Shown in pieces: positions 47,338 through 57,255 of a stretch of 64,000 nucleotides of DNA (positions are counted from its first letter, which is position 1; each line of letters starts with the position of its first letter). Below the pieces are notes generated by a model, which saw nothing but the letters and a program-made list of their open reading frames with translations, did not search any database and had not been told where the DNA came from. Both the position numbers and the translations under genes were made by a program. Origin of the DNA: Stappia sp. WLB 29 (GTDB lineage: Bacteria; Pseudomonadota; Alphaproteobacteria; Rhizobiales; Stappiaceae); NCBI RefSeq assembly GCF_023507705.1, contig NZ_JALBGD010000005.1:62001-126000 (forward strand), in the 5' to 3' direction.

Positions 47338-47345
47338 AATACGCG

Positions 47346-47467
47346 GGAAACTCTACTCCGGCGGCCGTTTGGAGCCGTTTTCTGCGCTTCCGGTGCTCAC
47401 GTACCTGAATGTACGCTCCGCTCCGGTTCTCGAAAACAACACCAAACGGCCGCCGGAGCGAGTTTCC
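47346..47467. repeat. 122-bp long hairpin element after the EAL gene
   Basis: Arms of 27 bp (47346-47372) and 26 bp (47442-47467) are complementary except for one mismatch or bulge; each carries CTCCGGCGGCCGTTTGG or its complement. The interior holds further inverted pieces (GTTTTC with GAAAAC; GTAC-CTGAAT-GTAC). It begins 9 bp after the stop of the EAL gene and ends 38 bp before the stop of rnhA on the other strand. It may terminate both transcripts or be a repeat-family member. Confidence 0.75.
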
Positions 47468-47504
47468 GGCCCGGTTGCGTCAGGCTGCGGGGGAAAAGCC
47501 GCGC

Positions 47505-47963
47505 CTACCTTTTCTTGAACGGTGCCATGCCCTTGCGGGCGAGCTCGTCGGCGCGCTCGTTGTCGTCGTGCCCGGCATGGCCCCTGACCCAGTGCCAGGT
47601 GACGTCATGGCGGCCGCGCGCCGCATCCAGCGCCTGCCACAGCTCGGCATTCTTCACCGGCTTCTTGTCGGCCGTCCGCCAGGCGTTGCGCTTCCAGTTG
47701 AACATCCACTTGGTGATGCCGTCGCGCACATAGGTGCTGTCGGTGTGCAGCTCGACCTTGCACGGCCGCTTGAGCGCGTTCAGCGCCTCGATCGCCGCCG
47801 TCAGCTCCATGCGGTTGTTGGTGGTCTGGGCCTCGCCGCCGCACAATTCGCGCTCGTGCGCGCCGAAGCGCAGGATCGCGCCCCAGCCGCCCGGTCCCGG
47901 ATTGCCCGAGCACGCCCCGTCCGTGTGGATGACGACGTGCGCCTGCTCTGCCGTCTCGCTCAC
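47505..47963 (-). CDS. rnhA: Ribonuclease HI
   Basis: A 152-residue endonuclease that degrades the RNA of RNA-DNA hybrids. The four acidic catalytic residues are D15 ([11 protein letters not shown]), E53 (NNRMEL), D75 (LHTDSTYV) and D139 (NERADELA). Length fits E. coli RNase HI. The start is GTG at 47963, overlapping the thrB stop as GTGA, so it is coupled to thrB. Confidence 0.95.
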   Translation of the reverse strand: MSETAEQAHVVIHTDGACSGNPGPGGWGAILRFGAHERELCGGEAQTTNNRMELTAAIEALNALKRPCKVELHTDSTYVRDGITKWMFNWKRNAWRTADKKPVKNAELWQALDAARGRHDVTWHWVRGHAGHDDNERADELARKGMAPFKKR

Positions 47964-48925
47964 GGGGCCAGCCCGTAGTCGGAGGCGGTGGCGACGCCCT
48001 GGTGGAAGCGCAGCTTGCGCAGGTATTCGCGCGGGTCCTTCGGGGTCACCAGCGCGCCCGGCGGCACCCGCAGCCAGTCGTGCAGGCGGGTCAGCAGGAA
48101 GCGCAGGGCCGAGCCGCGCGCCAGCAGCGGCAGGGCGGCGAATTCCGCATCGGTGAAGCCGCGCACCTGGCGATAGCCGTTGAGCAGCGCCCGCGCCTTG
48201 GTGACGTTGAACGAGAGGTCCGGCTCGAAGCACCAGGCGTTGAGGCAGATGGCGACGTCATAGGCGAAGGCATCGTTGCAGGCGAAATAGAAGTCGATCA
48301 GCCCGGACAGGCGCTCGCCGATGAAGAAGACGTTGTCGGGAAAAAGATCTGCATGGATGACGCCGGAGGGAAGGCCGCTCGGCCAGCGGCTCTCCAGATG
48401 GTCGAGCTCGGCGGTCAGCTCGGCTGCGAGGCCCGGGACGACCGTGTCGGCCTGGTCGAGCGAGGCACCCAGCAGCGGCCGCCAGCTGTCCACCGACAGG
48501 GTGTTGGGGCGCCGGCCGGTGAAGTCGGCGCCGGCGAGATGGAAGCGGGCGAGCGCCTCGCCGAGCGCGGCGCAATGCTCGCGCTTGGGCCGGCGCACCC
48601 ACATTCCGTCGAGGAACGAGATGATGGCGGCCGGGCGGCCGGCGAGCTCGCCCAGCATCGCGCCGGAGCGCGCGGCGACCGGCTGCGGGCAGGAAATGCC
48701 GCGCGCCGCCAGATGGCGCATCAGCTCCAGGAAGAACGGCAGGTCGGCCGGGTTCACCCGCTTCTCGTAGAGCGTCAGGATGAAATAGCCGCTCGTCGTG
48801 TGCAGCAGGAAGTTCGAGTTCTCGACGCCTTCGGCGATGCCCTTGAGGGCCAGCGTGTCGCCGATATCGTAAAGGGCGACGAAGGCCGCAAGGTCCTCGT
48901 CCGAGACGTCAGTGTAGACAGCCAT
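47960..48925 (-). CDS. thrB: Homoserine kinase (APH-like ThrB)
   Basis: A 321-residue kinase that phosphorylates homoserine, the step before threonine synthase. It belongs to the aminoglycoside-phosphotransferase-like form, not the GHMP form of E. coli: catalytic [12 protein letters not shown] (D193) and metal-binding IDFYFAC (D211). [12 protein letters not shown] is the usual start of rhizobial ThrB. It is the middle gene of the ispH-lysE-thrB-rnhA row. Confidence 0.94.
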   Translation of the reverse strand: MAVYTDVSDEDLAAFVALYDIGDTLALKGIAEGVENSNFLLHTTSGYFILTLYEKRVNPADLPFFLELMRHLAARGISCPQPVAARSGAMLGELAGRPAAIISFLDGMWVRRPKREHCAALGEALARFHLAGADFTGRRPNTLSVDSWRPLLGASLDQADTVVPGLAAELTAELDHLESRWPSGLPSGVIHADLFPDNVFFIGERLSGLIDFYFACNDAFAYDVAICLNAWCFEPDLSFNVTKARALLNGYRQVRGFTDAEFAALPLLARGSALRFLLTRLHDWLRVPPGALVTPKDPREYLRKLRFHQGVATASDYGLAP

Positions 48926-48959
48926 GGGGTCGGGTTCGTTTTCCGGGCGTGAGAAGGGG

Positions 48960-49592
48960 TCAGGGCGAGAGCGGATTGCGCGCGTCCACAAGGATGCGCC
49001 CGCCGATGGCGACGAAGCAGGCGCCGGCCACGCGCTCGATCCAGTGCTGCAGGCCGGCAAAGCGGCGCAGCACCGGCGCGGACGACATGAACAGGCTGAC
49101 CAGCGTGTACCACAGCGCGGCCGAGGCGACGACGAGCGCCACCATGGCGACGAGTACCCAGGTCGGCGTCGCCGCGCCGACCGAGGTGGCGAAGACGCTG
49201 GCGAACAGCACGATGGCCTTCGGATTGGTCATGGTGACGAGGAAGCCGAAGACCAGCGGATTGCGGCGCGGGGCGCGGGCGGCGGCGTCGAGCTCCAGTT
49301 CCTGCGGGCGGGCGAGGAGCAGCCGGAGGCCGAGCCAGGCGAGATAGAGCCCGCCGGCAACGCGCAGCACGACGGCAAGCCACTGGTACTGCACCAGCAG
49401 GGCGGACAGGCCGACGAGCGAGAGCGTCGCGTAGACGCCAAGGCCGAGCGAGACGCCGGCGGTGGTCAGCAGCCCGGCGCGGGCGCCATGCGCCATCGAG
49501 GACCGCACGACGGCGATGAAGTCCGGCCCCGGCAGCATCAGGGCCGGCAGGAAGATCGCGAAGACCGCGACGAAGACGCCAAGCCACTCCAT
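48960..49592 (-). CDS. LysE/RhtB-family amino acid exporter
   Basis: A 210-residue inner-membrane protein with six hydrophobic helices. The family motif near the N-terminus is [21 protein letters not shown], and [18 protein letters not shown] is the second conserved block. Members export lysine, homoserine or threonine. Its place beside thrB makes homoserine or threonine export an attractive guess. The ATG at 49592 is chosen over an upstream frame extension. Confidence 0.88.
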   Translation of the reverse strand: MEWLGVFVAVFAIFLPALMLPGPDFIAVVRSSMAHGARAGLLTTAGVSLGLGVYATLSLVGLSALLVQYQWLAVVLRVAGGLYLAWLGLRLLLARPQELELDAAARAPRRNPLVFGFLVTMTNPKAIVLFASVFATSVGAATPTWVLVAMVALVVASAALWYTLVSLFMSSAPVLRRFAGLQHWIERVAGACFVAIGGRILVDARNPLSP

Positions 49593-49617
49593 CCGTTGTC
49601 CCCCGCTTGCGTATGGA

Positions 49618-50601
49618 CTACTCGGCCGCCTCGCGCAGGGCGCGCGGCAGGTTGAAGGAAATCGTCTCCTCGGCCGTGCGCACGCTGTCGACGGTGACCT
49701 CGTAGCGCTCGGCAAAGGCGGCGATGATCTCCTCCACCAGCACCTCGGGCGCGGAGGCGCCGGCGGTGATGCCGAGGCGCGTGAGCGGCGGAAGCGTGTC
49801 CCAGGGGATGTCCGCGGCGCGCTGGACGAGGAGCGCGACCGGGCAGCCGGCGCGCTCGGCGACCTCGCGCAGGCGCTGCGAGTTCGACGAGTTCGGCGCG
49901 CCGACGACGATCAGCGCCTCGACGTCCGGGGCCACCGCCTTGACCGCTTCCTGACGGTTGGTGGTGGCGTAGCAGATGTCGTCCTTGTGCGGGGCGACGA
50001 TGTCGGGGAAGCGGGCGGTCAGCACCTCGACGATCTGGGCGGTGTCGTCCACCGACAGCGTGGTCTGGGTGATCCAGGCGAGCGGCCGGTCGCCGGCCGG
50101 CTCGAAGCGCCTTGCGTCCTCCGCCGTCTCGACGAGGCGCACGGCGCCCTCGGGGAGCTGGCCCATCGTGCCGATGACTTCCGGGTGGCCGGCATGGCCG
50201 ATCAGCACGATCTCGCGGCCGCGGCGGAAGTGGATCTCCGCTTCCTTGTGGACCTTGGAGACCAGCGGGCAGGTGGCGTCGAGATAGAACATGTTGCGCG
50301 CGCGCGCGTCCTCGGGCACCGACTTCGGCACGCCGTGCGCGGAGAACACCACCGGCCGGTCGTGATCGCCGTCCGGGATCTCGTCCAGCTCTTCGACGAA
50401 GACGGCGCCCTTGGACTTCAGGCTCTCGACGACGAACTTGTTGTGCACGATCTCGTGACGCACGTAGACCGGCGCGCCGAAGCGCTCGAGCGCCAGCTCG
50501 ACGATCTGGACGGCACGGTCGACACCGGCGCAAAAGCCCCGCGGGGCGCAAAGCAGCACCTTGAGCGGCGGACGGTTTCCGGCGGAAGGGTCTGAAGCCA
50601 A
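49618..50601 (-). CDS. ispH: 4-hydroxy-3-methylbut-2-enyl diphosphate reductase IspH
   Basis: A 327-residue iron-sulfur enzyme making IPP and DMAPP in the last MEP-pathway step. Cluster cysteines are C24 (RGFCAGVD), C111 (ATCPLV) and C210 (ICYATTNRQ). Substrate histidines H54 and H139 and glutamate E141 are also present. No ATG suits; a TTG at 50601 with GGAGG five bases upstream is the best start. It heads the minus-strand row ispH-lysE-thrB-rnhA. Confidence 0.95.
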   Translation of the reverse strand: MASDPSAGNRPPLKVLLCAPRGFCAGVDRAVQIVELALERFGAPVYVRHEIVHNKFVVESLKSKGAVFVEELDEIPDGDHDRPVVFSAHGVPKSVPEDARARNMFYLDATCPLVSKVHKEAEIHFRRGREIVLIGHAGHPEVIGTMGQLPEGAVRLVETAEDARRFEPAGDRPLAWITQTTLSVDDTAQIVEVLTARFPDIVAPHKDDICYATTNRQEAVKAVAPDVEALIVVGAPNSSNSQRLREVAERAGCPVALLVQRAADIPWDTLPPLTRLGITAGASAPEVLVEEIIAAFAERYEVTVDSVRTAEETISFNLPRALREAAE

Positions 50602-50816
50602 GAGGGCCTCCTTGCAGTCGGCGTCGGCGGGGAGCCGCGACGCACGGGCTTTGCTGGCAATAGAGGTACGGGGGCAGGGCGTGTCAAGGGTAGCCGGCCA
50701 AGTCGTGAGGCGGGAAAGCGCCGCGCGCCCGCAGCGGCTCGCCAAGTGCCGGTCCGCCTGATATAGACGTTGCCCTGAACGAGTATGCGTCCTTGAGCAG
50801 AATTGGGAAGATTGGC

Positions 50817-51416
50817 ATGCAGCACGCCGACTGGATCCGTCGCACGGGCCCGCTCGCCTCGCTCGCGCTCGGCCTTGCCGTCGCGGCCTGCGGTACGGAT
50901 ATCGCCGGGGTCAGCAACGATGTGGCCAAGACGGTGATCTCCGGCAACGCCGCCGACAAGTCGGTGGTCGAGGACATCAATCCCGAAAACTTCCGACAGG
51001 ACGTTCCCTGTCCGCCGCTGGGGGTGGAGCCGGATCGCTACCTGGTGATGTCCTACGAACGGGGCAAGCAGGACGACCCGCAGGCGCTGCGCTACCAGGC
51101 GAGTATCGAGAAGTGGGCGCGCAAGTGCCAGCGCGGCGCCGACGGCGGCGTGGTGATGACCGTCGGCGTCTCCGGGCGCGTGACGCCGGGTCCGGCCTGG
51201 CCGGGCGGCGAGATCCTGCTCCCGCTGCGCGTATCGGTCACCGATACGGACGCAGACAAGGCCAAGCCGCAGGTTCGCCAGCTTTCCGTGCCCGTGACGC
51301 TGGGCGCGGGCGCGCCGGCCGAGCAGTGGGCGCTGGTGGAGGATGTCGCTCTTCCCCAGGGCGGTTCGTCCAAGGTGCAGATTGCGCTGGACGAGACGGG
51401 AAAACGGCGGCAATAG
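50817..51416 (+). CDS. Putative lipoprotein of unknown function
   Basis: A 199-residue protein with a lipoprotein signal (lipobox AVAAC, lipidated cysteine about residue 25). The mature part has two further cysteines (VPCPPLG, RKCQRG) and a beta-rich region with [22 protein letters not shown]. No family is recognised with certainty. An upstream TTG at 50793 is an alternative start, but GGGAAG fits the ATG at 50817. It precedes the glycine riboswitch and is divergent from ispH. Confidence 0.75.
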   Translation: MQHADWIRRTGPLASLALGLAVAACGTDIAGVSNDVAKTVISGNAADKSVVEDINPENFRQDVPCPPLGVEPDRYLVMSYERGKQDDPQALRYQASIEKWARKCQRGADGGVVMTVGVSGRVTPGPAWPGGEILLPLRVSVTDTDADKAKPQVRQLSVPVTLGAGAPAEQWALVEDVALPQGGSSKVQIALDETGKRRQ

Positions 51417-51540
51417 GAAGGGCATGTTGACAGTGCGACAGGCGCTGTCGACAATGCGACACGAATAACAGGCGGCGTGGACGTTGTGCGCCGCCGGCAG
51501 GGACCTGAAGACGGACGTCTTCGCGATCCTGCTTCAAGGA

Positions 51541-51765
51541 CTTGCGGGAGAGATCGGCATCCCGGATGCCGGCGCCGAAGGAGCAACCGCCCCGGAAACT
51601 CTCAGGCAAAAGGACCGCAGGTCGAGCAACGCTCTGGAAAGCAGTCCGGACCGCCCTTCGGGTCGGGGCCGGGCTCACCGAAGGAGTAACCGCCTCACAT
51701 ACGGGCGCCGGTCACGGACCGGAGGCCGGGCGGGAAATCTCTCAGGTCGTCAGGACAGAGGGGGT
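51541..51765 (+). ncRNA. Tandem glycine riboswitch
   Basis: Two glycine aptamers lie back to back. The first (about 51541-51620) has GCGGGAGAG, CGCCGAAGGAGCAACCGC and GGAAACTCTCAGGCAAAAGGACCGC. The second (about 51621-51765) has CTCTGGAAAGCAG, CACCGAAGGAGTAACCGC and GGGAAATCTCTCAGGTCGTCAGGACAGAG, with an extended GC-rich P3 arm. These are the conserved cores of Rfam family RF00504. It ends about 57 nt before gcvT and should switch the gcv operon on when glycine is abundant. Confidence 0.95.
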
Positions 51766-51821
51766 GCGTGGATACGAAACCGTGTTCGCGTCACCAGACC
51801 CTCTAGCGCCAGGACGACCAC

Positions 51822-52970
51822 ATGGCCGATCACGCCGACGGACCTCTGCTTTCGACGCCCCTGACGGACCTGCACCGCGAGCTCGGTGCGCGTCTCGTGC
51901 CGTTCGCCGGCTACGAGATGCCGGTCCAGTATCCCGCCGGCATCATCGCCGAGCACAGCCATACCCGCGAGAAGGCCGGTCTCTTCGACGTGTCGCATAT
52001 GGGCCAGGCCTGGCTGATCGGCCCGGACCACGAGACGACGGCCCGCGCGCTCGAGGCGATGGTTCCTTCCGACGTCGCCGTGCTGAAGCCCGGCCGCCAG
52101 CGCTACACCGTGCTGTTGAACGCCGAGGGCGGCATCGTCGACGACCTGATGGTCTCGCGGCCGCAGGGCGCGGAGAACGACGGCCGGCTGTTCCTGGTCG
52201 TCAACGCCTCGCGCAAGGCGGTCGACTACGAACTGATCAAGGCGAACCTCCCCGACAACGTGAAGCTGGAGCCCGTCGAGGACCGCGCGCTGATCGCGCT
52301 GCAGGGCCCGATGGCGGCCGAGGTGATGGCCGCCCATGCGCCGGCCGCCGCGGACATGGCCTTCATGGGCGTCGCCGAGATGGAATTCGACGGCATCGCC
52401 GTCTACGTGTCGCGCTCCGGCTATACCGGCGAGGACGGCTACGAGATCTCAGTGCCGGCGGGCGCTGCCGAGCCGCTGGCCCGCGCCCTGCTCGCCGACG
52501 AGCGCGTCGCCCCCATCGGCCTCGGCGCCCGCGATTCGCTGCGCCTCGAAGCCGGGCTCTGCCTCTATGGCCACGACCTCGACGAGACCACCTCGCCGGT
52601 CGAGGGCGCGATCACCTTCGTGCTGCAGAAGCGCAGGAAGGACGAAGCCGATTTCCCGGGCGCCGCCCGCATCCTTTCCGAACTGGCGGAGGGACCCTCG
52701 CGCGTGCGCGTCGGCCTGACGCTCGCCGGCCGTGCCCCGGCCCGCGAGGGCGCGGAAATCCGGGCGGCCGACGGCAGCGTCATCGGCGTTCTCACCTCGG
52801 GCGGCTTCGCGCCGACGCTGGGTGCCCCCATCGCCATGGGCTATGTCGACCCGGCCCATGCGGGTGTCGGCACGCCGGTGAAGCTGGTGGTGCGCGGCCG
52901 CGAACTCGAGGCGAGCATCGCCGACATGCCGTTCGTTCCCCAGCGCTACCACCGCAAGCCGTCGGCCTGA
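51822..52970 (+). CDS. gcvT: Aminomethyltransferase (glycine cleavage T protein)
   Basis: A 382-residue folate enzyme that transfers the methylene group from the lipoyl arm of GcvH to tetrahydrofolate and releases ammonia. Family blocks are LVPFAGYEMPVQY, GLFDVSHMGQ, SRSGYTGEDGYEIS and DSLRLEAGLCLYGHDLDE. It is the first gene of the glycine cleavage operon and is preceded by the riboswitch. AGGA lies upstream of the ATG. Confidence 0.96.
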   Translation: MADHADGPLLSTPLTDLHRELGARLVPFAGYEMPVQYPAGIIAEHSHTREKAGLFDVSHMGQAWLIGPDHETTARALEAMVPSDVAVLKPGRQRYTVLLNAEGGIVDDLMVSRPQGAENDGRLFLVVNASRKAVDYELIKANLPDNVKLEPVEDRALIALQGPMAAEVMAAHAPAAADMAFMGVAEMEFDGIAVYVSRSGYTGEDGYEISVPAGAAEPLARALLADERVAPIGLGARDSLRLEAGLCLYGHDLDETTSPVEGAITFVLQKRRKDEADFPGAARILSELAEGPSRVRVGLTLAGRAPAREGAEIRAADGSVIGVLTSGGFAPTLGAPIAMGYVDPAHAGVGTPVKLVVRGRELEASIADMPFVPQRYHRKPSA

Positions 52971-53037
52971 CGGCCTCTTAATCCCATCGTTCCAGACAAC
53001 CTGAAGCGGCCTGAAGGCCTTCCGGAGGACAAGTGAA

Positions 53038-53409
53038 ATGAGCACCCGCTACACCGAAGACCACGAGTGGATCACCGTCGAGGGCGACGTCGCCACAGTC
53101 GGCATCACCGACTATGCCCAGCAGCAGCTCGGCGACGTCGTGTTCGTCGAACTGCCCGAGGTCGGCCGCAAGGTCTCCAAGGGCGACGAGGCGGCGGTCG
53201 TGGAGAGCGTCAAGGCGGCGTCCGAGGTCTATGCCCCGCTCGACGGCGAGATCGTCGAGGCCAACGGCGTGCTGGCCGACGAGCCGGGCAAGGTGAACGA
53301 GGACCCGGAAGGCGCGGCCTGGTTCGTCAAGATCCGTCTCGCCGACATCTCGCAGATCGACAGCCTGATGGACGAGGCTGCCTACAAGGCCTTTGTCGAG
53401 GGAATCTGA
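53038..53409 (+). CDS. gcvH: Glycine cleavage system H protein
   Basis: A 123-residue lipoyl carrier protein. The lipoylated lysine is K59 in [14 protein letters not shown]. It shuttles the aminomethyl group between GcvP, GcvT and the L protein. A strong CGGAGGA signal precedes the ATG. It lies 67 bp after gcvT and 4 bp before the OsmC-family gene. Confidence 0.96.
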   Translation: MSTRYTEDHEWITVEGDVATVGITDYAQQQLGDVVFVELPEVGRKVSKGDEAAVVESVKAASEVYAPLDGEIVEANGVLADEPGKVNEDPEGAAWFVKIRLADISQIDSLMDEAAYKAFVEGI

Positions 53410-53413
53410 CCCG

Positions 53414-53911
53414 ATGGCACGGCATCTCTACCGGGCCGATGTGAGCTGGCGGCGGCAGGGCGACTTCGCCGCCAACGCCTATAGCCGCGGCCATGACTGG
53501 TCCTTCGACGGCGGCATCACCGTGCCGGCCTCGGCCTCACCGAGCGTCGTGCCGCTGCCCAACTCCGTCGAGGCGGCCATCGACCCGGAAGAGGCCTTCG
53601 TGGCGGCGATCTCCAGCTGCCACATGCTGTGGTTCCTCGACCTTGCCCGCCGCGACGGGCTGGTGGTCGAGAGCTACCGCGACGCGGCCGAGGGTACCAT
53701 GGAGCGGGTCGCGCCCGGCAAGATGGCCGTGACCCGCGTTACGCTGCGCCCGCAGATCGTGCTGGCCGGCGACACGCTGCCCGAGCCGGGCCGGATCGAC
53801 GCCCTGCATCACCAGGCCCACGAGGCCTGCTTCATCGCCAATTCCGTGAAAAGCGAGATCGTGGTCGAGGCCTCCCCCGCCACGCTTGCCGACAACTCCC
53901 AAGGAGCGTGA
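53414..53911 (+). CDS. OsmC-family peroxidase-like protein inside the gcv operon
   Basis: A 165-residue OsmC/Ohr-fold protein with the two redox cysteines C69 ([10 protein letters not shown]) and C139 (HEACFIANS). It lacks a signal peptide. OsmC/Ohr proteins reduce organic hydroperoxides using lipoylated proteins as electron donors, according to work on Ohr. Its position, 4 bp after gcvH and just before gcvPA, is consistent with using the lipoyl cofactor. This functional link is inference. Confidence 0.88.
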   Translation: MARHLYRADVSWRRQGDFAANAYSRGHDWSFDGGITVPASASPSVVPLPNSVEAAIDPEEAFVAAISSCHMLWFLDLARRDGLVVESYRDAAEGTMERVAPGKMAVTRVTLRPQIVLAGDTLPEPGRIDALHHQAHEACFIANSVKSEIVVEASPATLADNSQGA

Positions 53912-53912
53912 C

Positions 53913-55259
53913 ATGCGCTATCTGCCGCTGTCCGATACCGATCGTGCCGACATGCTGGCGCGCGTCGGCATTTCGGACATCGACGAGATCTTCGTCGACA
54001 TCCCGAAAAGCGCCCGCATCGACGGGCTGCTGGACCTGCCGCGCCGCCAGAGCGAGTTCGCCGTCGAGCGCGACCTGACGCGCATGGCCGGAAAGAACGT
54101 CGCCGCCTCCTCGGTGCCGTTCTTCGTCGGTGCCGGCGCCTACAAGCACCATGTGCCGGCCAGCGTCGACCACCTGATCCAGCGCTCCGAGTTCCTCACC
54201 TCCTACACGCCGTACCAGCCGGAGGTGACGCAGGGCACGCTGCAATATCTCTTCGAGTTCCAGACCCAGGTGGCCGCGCTCACCGGCATGGAGGTCGCCA
54301 ACGCCTCCATGTATGACGGCTCGACCGGCACGGCCGAGGCCGTGCTGATGGCGCACCGGGTGACCCGCCGCAACAAGGCGGTGCTGTCCGGCGGGTTGCA
54401 CCCGCACTACCGGCAGGTGGTCGAGGGCCTGAGCGCGATGGCCGGCGACCGGGTCGAGGCCCTGCCGGCCGACCCCGCAGGCACCGAGGACATTCTCGCC
54501 GCCATCGACGACGAGACCTCCTGCGTGGTGGTGCAGTCGCCGTCCTTCTACGGCCAGCTGATCGACCTGAAGCCGATCGCCGAGAAGGCGCATGCCCATG
54601 GCGCGCTCTTGATCGCCGTCTTCACCGAGGTGGTGTCGCTGGGCCTGATCGAGGCGCCGGGCGAGCAGGGCGCCGACATCGTCGTCGGCGAGGGCCAGTC
54701 CATCGGCAACGGCCTCAACTTCGGCGGTCCTTACGTCGGCCTCTTCGCGACGCGCCAGAAGTTCATCCGCCAGATGCCGGGGCGCCTGTGCGGCGAGACG
54801 GTCGATGCCAACGGCAAGCGCGGCTTCGTGCTGACGCTCTCGACCCGCGAGCAGCACATCCGCCGCGACAAGGCGACCTCGAACATCTGCACCAATTCAG
54901 GGCTTTGCTGCCTCGCCTTCACCATCCACATGACGCTGCTCGGCGGCAACGGACTGGCGAAACTTGCCCGCATCAACCACGCCAACGCGGTGAAGCTGAA
55001 GGGCGCGCTGGAAGGCGTTGCCGGCGTCAAGGTCCTCAACGACGCCTTCTTCAACGAGTTCACCGTCAAGCTGCCGAAGCCGGCGGCCGAGGTGGTCGAG
55101 GCGCTCGCCGAAAAGGGCGTGCTCGGCGGCGTGCCGGTGTCGCGGCTGGAGCCGGGCAAGAGTGACCTCTCCGACCTGCTGCTCGTGGCATCGAGCGAAG
55201 TCAATTCCGACGAGGACCGCGCGGCCTTCGTCGCGGCACTGAAGGAGGTGCTGGCATGA
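53913..55259 (+). CDS. gcvPA: Glycine dehydrogenase (decarboxylating) subunit 1
   Basis: The 448-residue N-terminal half of the P protein in its split form. With GcvPB it decarboxylates glycine and passes the aminomethyl group to GcvH. Typical blocks are [13 protein letters not shown]-like (here [13 protein letters not shown]), [13 protein letters not shown] and [16 protein letters not shown] precedes the ATG at 53913. It overlaps gcvPB by 4 bp. Confidence 0.96.
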   Translation: MRYLPLSDTDRADMLARVGISDIDEIFVDIPKSARIDGLLDLPRRQSEFAVERDLTRMAGKNVAASSVPFFVGAGAYKHHVPASVDHLIQRSEFLTSYTPYQPEVTQGTLQYLFEFQTQVAALTGMEVANASMYDGSTGTAEAVLMAHRVTRRNKAVLSGGLHPHYRQVVEGLSAMAGDRVEALPADPAGTEDILAAIDDETSCVVVQSPSFYGQLIDLKPIAEKAHAHGALLIAVFTEVVSLGLIEAPGEQGADIVVGEGQSIGNGLNFGGPYVGLFATRQKFIRQMPGRLCGETVDANGKRGFVLTLSTREQHIRRDKATSNICTNSGLCCLAFTIHMTLLGGNGLAKLARINHANAVKLKGALEGVAGVKVLNDAFFNEFTVKLPKPAAEVVEALAEKGVLGGVPVSRLEPGKSDLSDLLLVASSEVNSDEDRAAFVAALKEVLA

Positions 55260-56848
55260 GCATGAACACTCAGGGACGTCCGTCCGCCCCTAGCGAGACG
55301 GCGATCACCAGCGAGCGTGCGACCTTCACCGGCAACAAGGCGCTGGCCATGGAAGAGCCGTTGCTCTTCGAGATCGGCCGCATGGACGTGTGCGGCGTCG
55401 ACCTCGACGAGGCGGAGGACTTTGCGCCGGCGCTGGGCGGCCACGCCCGCAAGGCGGTGCCGGACCTGCCGGCGCTGACCGAGCCGGAGACCATGCGCCA
55501 CTATGTGCGCCTGTCGTCCAAGAACTACGCCATCGACGCGGGCCTCTACCCGCTCGGCTCCTGCACGATGAAGCACAACCCGCGCCTCAACGAGAAGATG
55601 GCGCGCCTGCCGGGCTTCGGCGACGTGCATCCGCTGCAGCCGCTGTCGACGGTGCCGGGCGCGGTCGAACTGATCGCTGAGCTGGCGCACTGGCTGGTCA
55701 CCATGACCGGCATGAGCGCGGTGGCGATGAGCCCGAAGGCCGGCGCCCATGGCGAATTGTGCGGCATGATGGCGATCAAGGCGGCGCATCAGGCGGCCGG
55801 GCGCGACCCGAAGATCGTCCTGGTGCCGGAATCGGCCCATGGCACCAACCCGGCGACGGCCGCGCTGCTCGGCTACAAGGTGGTCTCCATCGAGGCGCGC
55901 GAGGACGGCACGGTGGATCCGGCGGCGGTCAAGGCGCGCATCAAGGAGCATGAGGGCGACATCGCCGGCATCATGCTGACCAACCCCAACACCTGCGGCC
56001 TGTTCGAGCGCGACATCATCGCCATCGCCGAGGCGATCCACGCCGCGGACGGCTATTTCTACTGCGACGGCGCGAACTTCAACGCCATCGTCGGCAAGGC
56101 CCGTCCGGGCGACCTCGGCGTCGACGCCATGCACATCAACCTGCACAAGACCTTCTCCACCCCGCATGGCGGCGGCGGTCCGGGTGCAGGTCCCGTGGTG
56201 CTGTCGGAGCGCCTGGCGCCGTTCGCCCCGCTGCCCTTCCTGCGCAAGGTCGAGGGCGGGACGCAGTGGGTGGAAACGGACGCGGAGCTCAAGGACGGCG
56301 AGCAGCCCTTCGGCCGCATGACCGCCTTCCACGGCCAGATGGGCATGTATGTGCGCGCGCTCGCCTATATGAAGAGCCACGGCGCCGACGGCTTGAAGCA
56401 GGCGTCCGAGGACGCGGTGCTCAACGCCAACTATGTGCGCGTCGGGTTGCAGGACCTGATGAGCCTGCCGTTCGGCCAGCGCTGGTGCATGCACGAGGTG
56501 CTGTTCGACGACAGCTTCCTCAAGGAGACCGGCGTCACCACGCTCGACTTCGCCAAGGCGATGATCGACGAGGGCTACCACCCGATGACCATGTATTTCC
56601 CGCTGGTCGTCCACGGCGCGATGCTGATCGAGCCGACGGAATCGGAAAGCCGCTCCTCGCTCGACCTGTTCATCGCCACCATGCGCGACCTGGTGATGAG
56701 CGCGCAGAAGGGCGAGACGGACCGCTTCAAGGGGGCGCCGTTCCACGCTCCGCGCGGCCGTCTGGACGAGACGCGGGCGGCGCGCAACCCGGTGCTCAAG
56801 TGGGAGCGTCCGGCAGCCCAGGCGGTGCAGCCGCAGGCCGCGGAGTAA
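55256..56848 (+). CDS. gcvPB: Glycine dehydrogenase (decarboxylating) subunit 2
   Basis: The 530-residue C-terminal half of the split P protein, carrying the PLP-binding lysine K298 in [38 protein letters not shown] and [11 protein letters not shown] are family signatures. The ATG overlaps the gcvPA stop (ATGA) and follows GGAGG. It is the last gene of the gcv operon before a strong terminator. Confidence 0.97.
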   Translation: MSMNTQGRPSAPSETAITSERATFTGNKALAMEEPLLFEIGRMDVCGVDLDEAEDFAPALGGHARKAVPDLPALTEPETMRHYVRLSSKNYAIDAGLYPLGSCTMKHNPRLNEKMARLPGFGDVHPLQPLSTVPGAVELIAELAHWLVTMTGMSAVAMSPKAGAHGELCGMMAIKAAHQAAGRDPKIVLVPESAHGTNPATAALLGYKVVSIEAREDGTVDPAAVKARIKEHEGDIAGIMLTNPNTCGLFERDIIAIAEAIHAADGYFYCDGANFNAIVGKARPGDLGVDAMHINLHKTFSTPHGGGGPGAGPVVLSERLAPFAPLPFLRKVEGGTQWVETDAELKDGEQPFGRMTAFHGQMGMYVRALAYMKSHGADGLKQASEDAVLNANYVRVGLQDLMSLPFGQRWCMHEVLFDDSFLKETGVTTLDFAKAMIDEGYHPMTMYFPLVVHGAMLIEPTESESRSSLDLFIATMRDLVMSAQKGETDRFKGAPFHAPRGRLDETRAARNPVLKWERPAAQAVQPQAAE

Positions 56849-56877
56849 TCCGCAGGGTACGCCTGCTCAACGATATG

Positions 56878-56908
56878 AACGCCCGGCCCCGTGCCGGGCG
56901 TTTTCGTT
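56878..56908 (+). terminator. Intrinsic terminator of the gcv operon
   Basis: A 10-bp stem (56878-56887 with 56893-56902), rich in G and C, encloses a 5-nt loop and runs into TTTTCGTTT. It lies 30 bp after the gcvPB stop. Confidence 0.9.
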
Positions 56909-56935
56909 TGGGGAGTGGGGCGTGGCATCCTCTCG

Positions 56936-57113
56936 GCTGTCACGCCTGCGCAGGCAGGCGTCCAGTATCCGCTGGTCTGCGTGGTGACGCACCGGCCTCA
57001 GCCGGGCTTGGGGGGGGCTCCGAGGACTGTGCCGCCCGTCCCGTGGTTACTGGTTCCCGGTCTCCGGCTGCGCCGGAACCGGGACGACACCCTGCGTGTG
57101 CGGCGTGGGCGAG
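56936..57113. repeat. Composite intergenic repeat, copy 3 of 3
   Basis: The head (56936-56972) is identical to the other copies, and the second module (57042-57089, core CGGTCTCCGGCTGCGCCGG) follows at 106 bp, versus 110-112 bp in copies 1 and 2. The third module with TGCGAAAGATCGTCGT is missing. The copy fills the 407-bp gap between gcvPB and the hemerythrin gene, in which I see no gene. Confidence 0.85.
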
Positions 57114-57255
57114 TGGATCGCAGGTTGGGGCGGCACTGCGGATCGCAGGGAGGACATCGCCGCCCGATCCGGCGTTGCCGCATTGACCTTGCGCCCCATC
57201 TTGCAGCATGAGGCGGGGCGGAAACATCCGACGAAACGTCAGGAGCAATGGTGTG

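Noticed and set aside
51484-51864. Short open frames between the lipoprotein gene and gcvT
   Set aside because: They translate the glycine riboswitch, whose conserved RNA cores explain the sequence.
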